From: Candidatus Accumulibacter sp. 66-26
GTDB taxonomy: Bacteria > Pseudomonadota > Gammaproteobacteria > Burkholderiales > Rhodocyclaceae
Direction: 5' to 3'
Assembly: GCA_001897745.1 (NCBI GenBank)
Contig: MKUH01000026.1
Location: forward strand, 1 to 64,000
Length of the DNA stretch: 64,000 bases
Each line of letters begins with the position of its first letter. Position 1 is the first letter of the stretch. The position numbers were made by a program, and so were the translations under genes. Below are positions 17,692-25,295 of the stretch, in pieces. The notes below the pieces were generated by a model. It saw only the letters and a list, made by a program, of their open reading frames with translations. It had not been told where the DNA came from and did no database searches.

Positions 17692-18732
17692 TCAGGGGAG
17701 GTGCCACTCGAGGGTACGGCGAATCGCCTCTGCCAAGGGGATGCGGACTGTCAGACCGAGTTCCTGCCGAGCACGAGTGATATCCGGTACGTAGCGCTGA
17801 GGTGCTTTGCCGGAGGCTGGAGGGCGGAGTGTCTGGGACTGCTGCTGGCGCCCAAGCGGAGTATCGGCGACTAGTCCGGCCAGCGCCGCGATATTCAGCG
17901 ATTGGTCGGAGCCAACGTTGTAAGGACGGCCGACCTGACCCTTGAGCAGAATGGTCAGCAGCCAGATGACGAGGTCGGCCATGTGCAGGTAGGAGCGCAG
18001 GGGGCTGCCGTCGCCCTGCACGGTGATGTTGCGCCCATGGAGTACGTCGTTCATGAAATTGCCGATGGCGAAGTGCTTGTCCATGGGCAGGTGCGGGCCG
18101 ACAAAGGTGAAGCAGCGTGCGATCTTGGTTTCCAGTCCAAATTGCTGAGCGTAGAGGGTTCCCAGAAGTTCGGCGGCACGCTTCCCTTCGGCATAGGCGG
18201 ATGTCGCATCGCTGCAGTCCGGCGCGCCGTTGTAGTGTTCGGGAATGTGCGTGAGTTCTGGAGGCTGCGGGCCATAGACGGCCCCGGAGCCGATCAGCAG
18301 GACGTTGCGTGCACCCGCGTGAAGCGCGAAGTCCAGTACGCGACGCGTTCCCTGAACGATAGTGTCGAAAGATGTAAGCGGCGGCTCCGGAACGCCGCGA
18401 ACGTGAATTTCGGTGGCTCCGTGGATGATATGCGTGAAAGGTGTCGCAGGAAACGCGAAATCTCGAACATCCCCCGTCAACCAGTCGAGAGCAGGATTTT
18501 TTGCCAGATGAGGGAGGCGGGTGTGAAAAGCGCCCGGTGAGCGCGACAGGATGGTCGCATGAATGTCGAGCCTGAGTTGCTCACGCGCAAAGATCAGTGA
18601 TTCGAGAAGCCAGATGCCGAAGAAGCCTGTGCCTCCGGTGATGAACAGGCGCGCACCCTCCAACTCATCCCAGAGCGGACGGGTATGCGCGAGAACGTGC
18701 TCTAGGTCGGCCGGAGGGAGGGGGCGCGGCAT
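17692..18732 (-). CDS. Extended SDR NAD(P)-dependent sugar epimerase/reductase
   Basis: Protein of 346 residues with the extended short-chain dehydrogenase fold: GGTGFFG at residues 33-39 binds NAD(P), GSGAVYG carries the catalytic Ser/Thr strand, and SAYAEGK near 177 supplies the YxxxK pair. C-terminal PYNVGSDQS is typical of nucleotide-sugar epimerases and dehydratases. The start abuts the ddhC stop with no spacer, so it acts in the CDP-sugar pathway. Likely jobs are a 4-keto reductase (as in abequose or paratose synthesis) or reduction of the side-chain ketone left by a YerE-type reaction. The two cannot be separated without an alignment. Confidence 0.85.
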   Translation of the reverse strand: MPRPLPPADLEHVLAHTRPLWDELEGARLFITGGTGFFGIWLLESLIFAREQLRLDIHATILSRSPGAFHTRLPHLAKNPALDWLTGDVRDFAFPATPFTHIIHGATEIHVRGVPEPPLTSFDTIVQGTRRVLDFALHAGARNVLLIGSGAVYGPQPPELTHIPEHYNGAPDCSDATSAYAEGKRAAELLGTLYAQQFGLETKIARCFTFVGPHLPMDKHFAIGNFMNDVLHGRNITVQGDGSPLRSYLHMADLVIWLLTILLKGQVGRPYNVGSDQSLNIAALAGLVADTPLGRQQQSQTLRPPASGKAPQRYVPDITRARQELGLTVRIPLAEAIRRTLEWHLP

Positions 18733-20043
18733 CTACCAGCCTTTGCCGAAGAATTGTTCCAGTTTGGCGGCTACGAAATCGAGGTGTTCTTGATGCAAGC
18801 CGGGATAGAGGCCGAGCCAGAAGGTGCGCTCCATGATGGCATCCGCGTTGTCCAGCATGCCGGAGATTCGGTGCGATTTGTCCGCGAAATAGGGCTGGCG
18901 GGTCAGATTGCCGGCGAACAGGAGGCGGCTGCCGATCTTGTGCTGGTCCAGGTAGCGCAGAAGGTCGACGCGGTCTATGTCGCAGTCGCTGCGCAGCGTC
19001 AGCGGAAAGCCGAACCACGAGGGGGCGCTGTCTGCTGTCGCCTCGGGCAGGATAAAGTAATCCTCAAGTTCGGTGAGCCGGGTTTTCAGATAGTCGAAAT
19101 TCTTCCTGCGTGCGGCCACGAATTCGTCGATGCGCGAGAGTTGCGAGAGGCCGATGGCCGCCTGCATGTCCGTTATCTTCAGGTTGTAGCCGGCGTGCGA
19201 ATAAACGTATTTGTGGTCGTATCCCTTCGGAAGTTCGCCAAGTTGCCAGTCGAAGCGCTTGCCGCAGGTGTTGTCGCAACCCGGCGCGCACCAGCAGTCG
19301 CGCCCCCAGTCGCGGAAGGATTCAAGCAGGCGCTTGAGCGTGGGGTCCGAGGTGAAGACGGCGCCTCCTTCACCCATCGTGATGTGATGCGCCGGGTAGA
19401 AGCTCAGGGTGCCGATATGTCCGAAGGTCCCCACCTTGCGACCTTTGTAGGTCGAGCCGAGGGCGTCGCAGCAGTCTTCGATCAGCCAGAGTTTATGCCG
19501 GTCCGCGATGGCGCGGATTTCTTCGGCGGCGAAGGGATTGCCCAGCGTGTGGGCGAGCATGATGGCGCGGGTCTTGTCCGAGAGCGCTGCCTTCACTGCT
19601 TCGGGCGTCGGGTTGTAGGTCGGGATGTGGGAGTCTACGAAAACCGGCACCAGATTGTTTTGCAGGATGGGATTGACCGTGGTCGGAAAGCCGGCAGCCG
19701 CGGTGATGACTTCGTCGCCTGGCCGCAGGGCACGTTCGCCCAGTTGCGGCGAGGTCAGCGCGCTGATCGCCAACAGATTGGCGGAGGAGCCCGAGTTGGT
19801 GGTCAGCGCATGTGCGACGCCCAGATAACCGGCAAGGCGCTCCTCGAAAGCGTCGTTGAAGCGCCCCGTCGTCAGCCAGCCGTCCAGCGAGGCGTCGACC
19901 AGCGCCGCGATGTCGTCGGGGAAGAGCACTTTGCCTGATGGGGGAACCGGGGTGTCGGGAGCGAATGCCTTGGGGGCCAGCGCTTCGCTCGCGAATTCGC
20001 GCACCAGTGCGAGGATGTGCTGGCGTTTTTCCTGGAGGGTCAT
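18733..20043 (-). CDS. ddhC: CDP-4-keto-6-deoxyglucose 3-dehydrase (E1)
   Basis: PMP-dependent, [2Fe-2S]-containing dehydrase that removes the C3 hydroxyl of CDP-6-deoxy-4-hexulose, 436 residues, DegT/RfbH family. Two diagnostic features are visible. The catalytic Lys of the DegT family is replaced by His ([14 protein letters not shown]). The iron-sulfur ligands follow exactly C-X57-C-X1-C-X7-C, from the second Cys of DCCDAL to [11 protein letters not shown]. Start and stop overlap or abut ddhB and the SDR. The enzyme needs an electron-donating reductase (E3/DdhD); none is encoded in this window. Confidence 0.95.
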   Translation of the reverse strand: MTLQEKRQHILALVREFASEALAPKAFAPDTPVPPSGKVLFPDDIAALVDASLDGWLTTGRFNDAFEERLAGYLGVAHALTTNSGSSANLLAISALTSPQLGERALRPGDEVITAAAGFPTTVNPILQNNLVPVFVDSHIPTYNPTPEAVKAALSDKTRAIMLAHTLGNPFAAEEIRAIADRHKLWLIEDCCDALGSTYKGRKVGTFGHIGTLSFYPAHHITMGEGGAVFTSDPTLKRLLESFRDWGRDCWCAPGCDNTCGKRFDWQLGELPKGYDHKYVYSHAGYNLKITDMQAAIGLSQLSRIDEFVAARRKNFDYLKTRLTELEDYFILPEATADSAPSWFGFPLTLRSDCDIDRVDLLRYLDQHKIGSRLLFAGNLTRQPYFADKSHRISGMLDNADAIMERTFWLGLYPGLHQEHLDFVAAKLEQFFGKGW

Positions 20044-21113
20044 GGCGTGTCGGTCGTTGAATAATCGTTGATCTGGGCGAGGGTGAAGGCGCGCATGTCG
20101 GCTCCCCGCAGCCAGGCGCGGTGCCAGTCTACGCTGGCCTGCAGGGCTGTCTCCACCGTCCAGCGCGGTTGCCAGCCGAGGCGGGAGCGCGCTTTGCCGC
20201 TATCGAGTTTGAGTAGTTGAGCCTCGTGCGGCCCCGCCGTGGGAGCGGTCGAGCATTGTGCCCCGTCTCCCCACTGCCTGGCCAGCCGTTCGACGACCTT
20301 GCCGACGGTGAGGGGGTCGCGTTCATCGGGGCCGAAATTCCATGCGCTGGCGAACAAGTTCCCTTCCTGCACCAAATGCTCGGCTAACAACAGATAGCCG
20401 GCGAGCGGTTCCAGCACATGCTGCCAAGGGCGGATGGCGTTGGGATGGCGCAGTACGACTTCAGTCTCTGCGGCGAAAGCACGCAAGGCGTCGGGCACCA
20501 ATCGACGGGGGGCCCAGTCGCCGCCGCCGATGACGTTGCCGGCGCGTGCGGTGGCTGTCGCCACGCCACGCTCGCGCAGGAAGGAATCGCGGTAGCTGGC
20601 CGTGAGAATTTCAACTGCGGCCTTGCTGCTGCTGTAGGGGTCGTAGCCGCCCAAGGGGTCCTGCTCACGGTAGCTGCTGGACCATTCCCGGTTTTGATAG
20701 CACTTGTCGCTGGTGACGACGACGACGGCCTGGACCGAGGCGCAGGAGCGAACGGCTTCGAGCAGGTTCAGCGTGCCGGTCAGGTTGCTGGCGTAAGTGC
20801 CGACGGGGTCGCGGTAGCCTTCTTCCACCAGGGCCTGGGCGGCGAGGTGCAGGACGATCTGCGGTTGCGCATCGTGGAGTGCCTGGTTGAGCCGGGTGGC
20901 GTCACGCAGATCGCCGCGGGCGTCGGAAAGGCCTTCGGCGACACGGGCGACGGAGAATAGATTGGGGTCGGTGGGGGGCGGCAGCGAGTAGCCGTGCACC
21001 CGCGCCCCCAGCGTCTGCAGCCAGAGGGCGAGCCAACTGCCCTTGAACCCGGTGTGGCCGGTGAGAAAGACACGCTTGTCTTTCCAGAACGAGGCAGTCA
21101 CCAGATTTTCCAT
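20040..21113 (-). CDS. ddhB: CDP-glucose 4,6-dehydratase
   Basis: NAD-dependent SDR of 357 residues that converts CDP-glucose to CDP-4-keto-6-deoxyglucose. The family signature [14 protein letters not shown] (residues 18-31) is the NAD site, TSDKCYQN the catalytic strand, and YDPYSSSK the YxxxK active site. The ATG at 21113 has GGAAAGG upstream and starts within the last 16 bases of ddhA; its stop overlaps the ddhC start by ATGA. The product is the branch point for 3,6-dideoxyhexoses. Confidence 0.95.
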   Translation of the reverse strand: MENLVTASFWKDKRVFLTGHTGFKGSWLALWLQTLGARVHGYSLPPPTDPNLFSVARVAEGLSDARGDLRDATRLNQALHDAQPQIVLHLAAQALVEEGYRDPVGTYASNLTGTLNLLEAVRSCASVQAVVVVTSDKCYQNREWSSSYREQDPLGGYDPYSSSKAAVEILTASYRDSFLRERGVATATARAGNVIGGGDWAPRRLVPDALRAFAAETEVVLRHPNAIRPWQHVLEPLAGYLLLAEHLVQEGNLFASAWNFGPDERDPLTVGKVVERLARQWGDGAQCSTAPTAGPHEAQLLKLDSGKARSRLGWQPRWTVETALQASVDWHRAWLRGADMRAFTLAQINDYSTTDTP

Positions 21114-21874
21114 GGGGCCTTTCCGCTCTGCCAGAGATCTTCCAGCAGGTTCTTTTCGCGCAGGGTGTCCATCGGCTGCCAGAAGCCGCTATGCCTGAAG
21201 GCCGCGAGTTGTCCATTCAGTGCGAGTCGTTCCAGCGGCTCGCGCTCCCAGATGCAATGATCGTCGTGATCCACCAGTTCCAGCGCCCCGGGGGAGAGGA
21301 CAAAGAATCCTCCGTTGATCATGCTGCCGTCGCCACGCGGTTTTTCGTTGAAGACCCTGACCTGATTTGTGTCGCTGATTTCCAGCGAGCCGAAGCGGCC
21401 GGGCGGGGTTACCGCCGTGACCGTTGCCAGTACGCCTTGCGCTCTGTGGAAAGCGATGCTGGCCGTGATGTCGATGTTTCCGACGCCGTCGCCGTAAGTG
21501 AAGCAGAACAGCTCTTCATCTTCCAGATGCTTGCGCACGCGCGCCAGGCGGCCTCCGGTTTGCGTCTCGTCGCCGGTATCGACCAGAGTCACGCGCCAAG
21601 GTTCTGCGTGGCGTTCATGGACGGTCATCTGGTTGTTCGACATGTCGAAGGTGACATCCGACGTGTGCAGAAAATAGTTCGCGAAGTACTCCTTGATGAC
21701 GTAGCCGCGATACCCGAGGCAGATCACGAAGTCGTTGATCCCGTGTGCGGAGTAGATCTTGAGAATGTGCCAGAGGATGGGCTTGCCGCCGATTTCGATC
21801 ATCGGTTTCGGTCGGAGGTGGGATTCTTCGCTGATGCGGGTTCCCAAGCCCCCTGCAAGGATCACAGCTTTCAC
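21098..21874 (-). CDS. ddhA: Glucose-1-phosphate cytidylyltransferase
   Basis: Makes CDP-glucose from CTP and glucose 1-phosphate, 258 residues, the usual length. It has the nucleotidyltransferase signature [17 protein letters not shown] and K in [10 protein letters not shown], with the RfbF-specific stretches [12 protein letters not shown] and [11 protein letters not shown]. The start is GTG at 21874 with a purine-rich stretch upstream. First gene of the ddh group; a sigma-70-type promoter candidate lies at 21959-21987. Confidence 0.95.
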   Translation of the reverse strand: MKAVILAGGLGTRISEESHLRPKPMIEIGGKPILWHILKIYSAHGINDFVICLGYRGYVIKEYFANYFLHTSDVTFDMSNNQMTVHERHAEPWRVTLVDTGDETQTGGRLARVRKHLEDEELFCFTYGDGVGNIDITASIAFHRAQGVLATVTAVTPPGRFGSLEISDTNQVRVFNEKPRGDGSMINGGFFVLSPGALELVDHDDHCIWEREPLERLALNGQLAAFRHSGFWQPMDTLREKNLLEDLWQSGKAPWKIW

Positions 21875-21958
21875 GGTTTTTCTTTCACGAAACGGTCGCT
21901 AAAAATACGCTTGAAGTAGGCATCGCCAGCCCCGGGGCGCGCGTAAGTGCAGCTTGCC

Positions 21959-21987
21959 TTTGTACAATGGGCGACTGCGAGTGGCAA
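21959..21987 (-). promoter_or_regulatory. Sigma-70-type promoter candidate for the ddh genes
   Basis: Minus strand TTGCCA (5 of 6 to consensus), 17-base spacer, TACAAA (4 of 6), about 85 bases upstream of the ddhA GTG. Confidence 0.5.
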
Positions 21988-22028
21988 GAACCTCGCCCCG
22001 CCCGCATGTGGTTGGGGAACGCTCCCCG

Positions 22029-22688
22029 TTATGCCGCGCCGAGCAGCCCCGCGAGCAGGGCTTCCGGCGAGCCGGCGTGGCTCCAGTCGGCGCGCCGCGT
22101 GGCGGGCGAAAAATCGCCGTAGCCCCACTCGACCGCATAGAACGGCAGACCGTTCCGTTCGGCGGCCAGGCCGTCCTCTTCGCGGTCGCCGATGTAGACG
22201 CAGTCGCCGGGCGACAGCTGCTGCTCCGCCAACAGGTGGGCGAGCAGGCTGGCTTTGTCGGCCAGGCGGGCGGGCGTCATGTCCAGCGTGTAGATGGCCT
22301 TGATATGCCCGGCCCAGGGGAAGCGTTCGACGATGAGGCGGGTCGGGATCAGGCGCTTGTTGGTCGCCAGGTAGATATTCACGCCGGCCGACCTGAGTTC
22401 GCCCAGAAGGGCGTCGACGCCCGGGTAGGCGGGCGTCGCGAAGACGCCTTCGCTGTCGTAGCGCTGCTTGAACGCATCGGCGAGAAGCTGCAGGCGGGCC
22501 GGATCGTCGATGCCGCTCAGCTTGACCAGCGTTTCCTGCAGGGGCGGGCCGATGAGCGTCGCGTCGATCGGCACGCGGGCGGCGACGCCGTGTTGTTTCA
22601 GGGCGGCGGCGAAGGATTCGAGAATGCCGGGAGCGGAGTCGATCAGCGTTCCGTCGAGGTCGAAGATGGCGTTTTTCAGGCGGGGCAT
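22029..22688 (-). CDS. HAD-superfamily hydrolase, phosphoglycolate-phosphatase-like
   Basis: Phosphatase of 219 residues. The nucleophile motif IFDLDGTLIDS places the catalytic Asp at residues 10 and 12. LATNK is motif II, and VYIGDREEDGLAAE is motif IV with the metal-binding Asp residues. An alpha-helical cap lies between about 20 and 80, as in Gph/PGP phosphatases. The substrate is unknown: phosphoglycolate or a sugar phosphate are both possible. The ATG at 22688 begins the family-like sequence. It is followed after 155 bases by the ddh group on the same strand. Confidence 0.88.
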   Translation of the reverse strand: MPRLKNAIFDLDGTLIDSAPGILESFAAALKQHGVAARVPIDATLIGPPLQETLVKLSGIDDPARLQLLADAFKQRYDSEGVFATPAYPGVDALLGELRSAGVNIYLATNKRLIPTRLIVERFPWAGHIKAIYTLDMTPARLADKASLLAHLLAEQQLSPGDCVYIGDREEDGLAAERNGLPFYAVEWGYGDFSPATRRADWSHAGSPEALLAGLLGAA

Positions 22689-22759
22689 GGTGGGCTGGCG
22701 GGCTCTCGGGATTGCGGGAAATAGATTGGGCATCCGGCCGGCAGGGCGGCCGGCGCCGG

Positions 22760-24574
22760 TCAGTAGATTTGATCGGGGGCGTCGACGGGAGAGATCGATA
22801 CCTTGTTCTTTCCCGTCTGCTTGGCATGGTACATCGCCTTGTCGGCCCGTTCGATCAGGCTGGCCTGGCTGTCGCCGGGAGCCATCGAGGTGACGCCGGC
22901 GCTGAAGGTGATGAGCAGTTTGTCGTTGTTGTGCAGGAAGAACTTCTTGGTCAGTTCGCGTTGCAGGCGTACCACCGCCCGGCTCGCGTCTTCGATGTCG
23001 GTGTCCGGCAGGAGGATCAGGAACTCCTCGCCGCCGAGGCGGGCGATGGTGTCCTGCGGGCGCATGGTTTCCCGGATGACGGCCGCCAGATGGATGAGCG
23101 CCGCGTCGCCGGCGGCGTGGCCGAGCGTGTCGTTGAGCTTCTTGAAGTTGTCGATGTCGAGCAGGGCGACGCACAGCGGCGAGTGGCGGCGCTGCGCCCG
23201 CCCGGCCTCCTTGGCGAAGATTTCCTCGAGGCCGCGCCGGTTGAGCGTGCCGGTCAGCTGGTCGTGGCGCACCAGATCGCTGGCCTTGTCGAGTTCGCTC
23301 TGCAGTTCGCTGATCCGCTGTTCGGCCTCGATGGCGCGCTGCTTGGCGGCGCGCAGCTCGTCGCGCGAGCGTTGCGCGTTGAGCTGGACGATGCGCGTTT
23401 CGTGCATGACTTCGGTCAGCACGTCCTCGAGCTGCGAGATGTTCTGCGTCTTGCTGATCTTCTCGGCGCAGACTTCGATCTTGTCGTGGTAGTCGGAGGT
23501 CGCGTCGGCGAACTCCGCCAGATGGTCGACGAAGCCGGCCAGCATGCTCTTCAGCGCTTCCTGCGCATCGCTCAGGCTGCTCTTGAGCTGGCTCTGCTTG
23601 ACGATGACCTCCCTGATCCGGCGCTCGGCGTCGTCGATCGCGCGGGTGTTCAGCGGGCGGGCGACGATTTCGCGCACGGCCTCGATCTGTCCGTGCAGCC
23701 AGTGGTCGTCGAGGACCAGTTCGCCGGCGTTGTCGATCAGCAGCTGCAGCAGATGGAGCAGACCGGTGCGTAGTTCGGCGCGGTCTTCGCTGAGCAGTTC
23801 GAGGCGGAAGGCGAGGCGCTTGATGCCCGCCTGCAGCGCTTCCATCGCCTTCGGCGTGCTGGCGCCGCGCACGGCGGCGGCGAGCGCGCGCGCTTCGGCC
23901 GCGAGTTCGGGCTCGTCGGGCAGTTGCGCGGCGACGGCGCCTTCCAGCGTATAGGCGAAGAGGTCGCGCAGGTCGGACAGGGTGCCGCCGCGGACGGGCG
24001 GCGCGTCGGCCGGCGCGGCTGCCGTAGAGGAAGCGACGGCCGCAGCCGGTTCGACCTCGCCCTCGACGAGCGCAAGCTCGTCGGGCGCAGCGCCGTTGAG
24101 CGACCAGGAGCGCACCAGGCTTTGCAGGCGCCCGAAGAGGACCGCGTCGTTGTTGGCGCCGCCGCTCAGCACGTGCTCCAGCGACTCGCGCTTGCGGGCC
24201 GCGGTGAGGCCGCTCTGCTTGGCTTCCCACTGGCGCAGGAAGTCACCGATCAGTTCGCTCCAGCCGAGCTCGTTTTCCGCGCTGTGTTCCTTGACGAAAT
24301 CGACCAGCGTCTTGCGGTAGTCATCCCAGTTCTTGCCCCGGAGGGCTTGCTCGAGCTGACGCGCGAGTCCCTGCTGGGCCGGCGTTTCCTTGGGAAGCGA
24401 CGCGAGCAGGGTCTTGAGTTCTGTTTCCGGGAAGGTGTCGGCCGCTTTTTCCTCGCTGCCGGCGATTTCGTTGTACAGGGCGCGGTAGTTGTCCGGCGAG
24501 GGCGGGATGCGCCGGGAGGCCAGCATGCGCAACGTTTCGCGGGCTATTTCTGATGGATTGGTGAAGCTCGGCAT
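22760..24574 (-). CDS. Diguanylate cyclase (GGDEF)
   Basis: Makes cyclic di-GMP from GTP. The protein has 604 residues: a long helical N-terminal region with no membrane segment (Ala/Glu-rich, probably coiled-coil between about 300 and 430), then a GGDEF domain from about 435. The active loop reads GGEEF near residue 513, a functional variant, and RPQD five residues before it is the RxxD inhibitory site, so feedback by c-di-GMP is expected. The ATG at 24574 has GGAAGCGG upstream. It stands alone between the phosphatase and the tRNA. Confidence 0.93.
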   Translation of the reverse strand: MPSFTNPSEIARETLRMLASRRIPPSPDNYRALYNEIAGSEEKAADTFPETELKTLLASLPKETPAQQGLARQLEQALRGKNWDDYRKTLVDFVKEHSAENELGWSELIGDFLRQWEAKQSGLTAARKRESLEHVLSGGANNDAVLFGRLQSLVRSWSLNGAAPDELALVEGEVEPAAAVASSTAAAPADAPPVRGGTLSDLRDLFAYTLEGAVAAQLPDEPELAAEARALAAAVRGASTPKAMEALQAGIKRLAFRLELLSEDRAELRTGLLHLLQLLIDNAGELVLDDHWLHGQIEAVREIVARPLNTRAIDDAERRIREVIVKQSQLKSSLSDAQEALKSMLAGFVDHLAEFADATSDYHDKIEVCAEKISKTQNISQLEDVLTEVMHETRIVQLNAQRSRDELRAAKQRAIEAEQRISELQSELDKASDLVRHDQLTGTLNRRGLEEIFAKEAGRAQRRHSPLCVALLDIDNFKKLNDTLGHAAGDAALIHLAAVIRETMRPQDTIARLGGEEFLILLPDTDIEDASRAVVRLQRELTKKFFLHNNDKLLITFSAGVTSMAPGDSQASLIERADKAMYHAKQTGKNKVSISPVDAPDQIY

Positions 24575-24649
24575 TGACCGCTTCCGGAGTGGTGTTCCTG
24601 CGATTCTAACGGGATGCGAGGGGGGCCGGAAGCCGTCTGCGCGGGCGCG

Positions 24650-24680
24650 TTGGGTGGCGGGCGCCGCGATCGGCTATAAT
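24650..24680 (+). promoter_or_regulatory. Promoter of the tRNA-Thr gene
   Basis: A perfect TATAAT at 24675-24680 with TTGGGT 19 bases upstream, ending 24 bases before the tRNA 5' end. The spacer is slightly long. It may also serve the phosphatase gene 20 bases after the tRNA. Confidence 0.6.
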
Positions 24681-24703
24681 CCGCGCCTTGGCCGTCTGGC
24701 CGG

Positions 24704-24777
24704 GCCCCCGTAGCATGAAGGTCGTGCAGTTGCCTTGTAAGCATCAGGCGTTGGTTCGATTCCGACCGGGGGCACCA
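24704..24777 (+). tRNA. tRNA-Thr (anticodon TGT)
   Basis: Cloverleaf of 74 bases drawn by hand: acceptor GCCCCCG/CGGGGGC (7 bp), D stem GCAT/GTGC with a 7-base loop holding GG, anticodon loop CTTGTAA (anticodon TGT, Thr), 4-base variable loop, T stem GTTGG/CCGAC with loop TTCGATT, discriminator A and an encoded CCA. The anticodon stem GTTGC/GCATC contains one T-T mismatch, which is unusual. Confidence 0.85.
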
Positions 24778-24797
24778 TCTTTCGTTCCCCTTCATCG

Positions 24798-25295
24798 ATG
24801 GTATCCGCCTTGCGCATCCTCTTCGTCTGCATGGGAAACATCTGCCGCTCCCCGCTGGCCGAGGGCGTCGGGCGCGGTTTGGCGCAGCGCGCCGGGCTGG
24901 CGGTGCGAATCGAATTCGCTTCGGCGGGAACGCTGGGCTCCCATGCCGGCGAAGCGCCGGACGAGCGGGCGCAGCGCGTCGCGGCGCGGCGCGGCTACGA
25001 TATTTCGCGGCAGCGCGCGCGCCAGGTCGAGGTCGCCGACTTCCAGCGCTTCGACCGCATCTTCGCCATGGATCGCGCCAATCTCTCCGCCCTGCAGCGG
25101 ATCTGTCCGCCGGAACACCACGGCAAGCTGGCGCTCCTGCTCGATTGCGCGGGCGGCGAGGTCGGGCGCGAAGTGCCCGACCCCTACTATGGCAACGAGG
25201 CCGGCTTCGAGAACGTGCTCGACCTGTGCGAGGCGGCGGTGCAGGGCCTGATCGCCGGGTGCGCCGCGCAGCATGGGGCGCCCTTCGAAGCCTAA
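24798..25295 (+). CDS. Low-molecular-weight protein tyrosine phosphatase
   Basis: Cytoplasmic phosphatase of 165 residues. The P-loop C-X5-R is VCMGNICRS with nucleophile Cys11 and Arg17, and the general-acid Asp is Asp128 in DPYYG. The length is normal for the family. It begins 20 bases after the tRNA and its stop overlaps the convergent EAL gene by 4 bases. In exopolysaccharide systems such phosphatases (Wzb type) reset a tyrosine autokinase; the kinase at 42470 is a plausible partner but is 17 kb away. Confidence 0.94.
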   Translation: MVSALRILFVCMGNICRSPLAEGVGRGLAQRAGLAVRIEFASAGTLGSHAGEAPDERAQRVAARRGYDISRQRARQVEVADFQRFDRIFAMDRANLSALQRICPPEHHGKLALLLDCAGGEVGREVPDPYYGNEAGFENVLDLCEAAVQGLIAGCAAQHGAPFEA

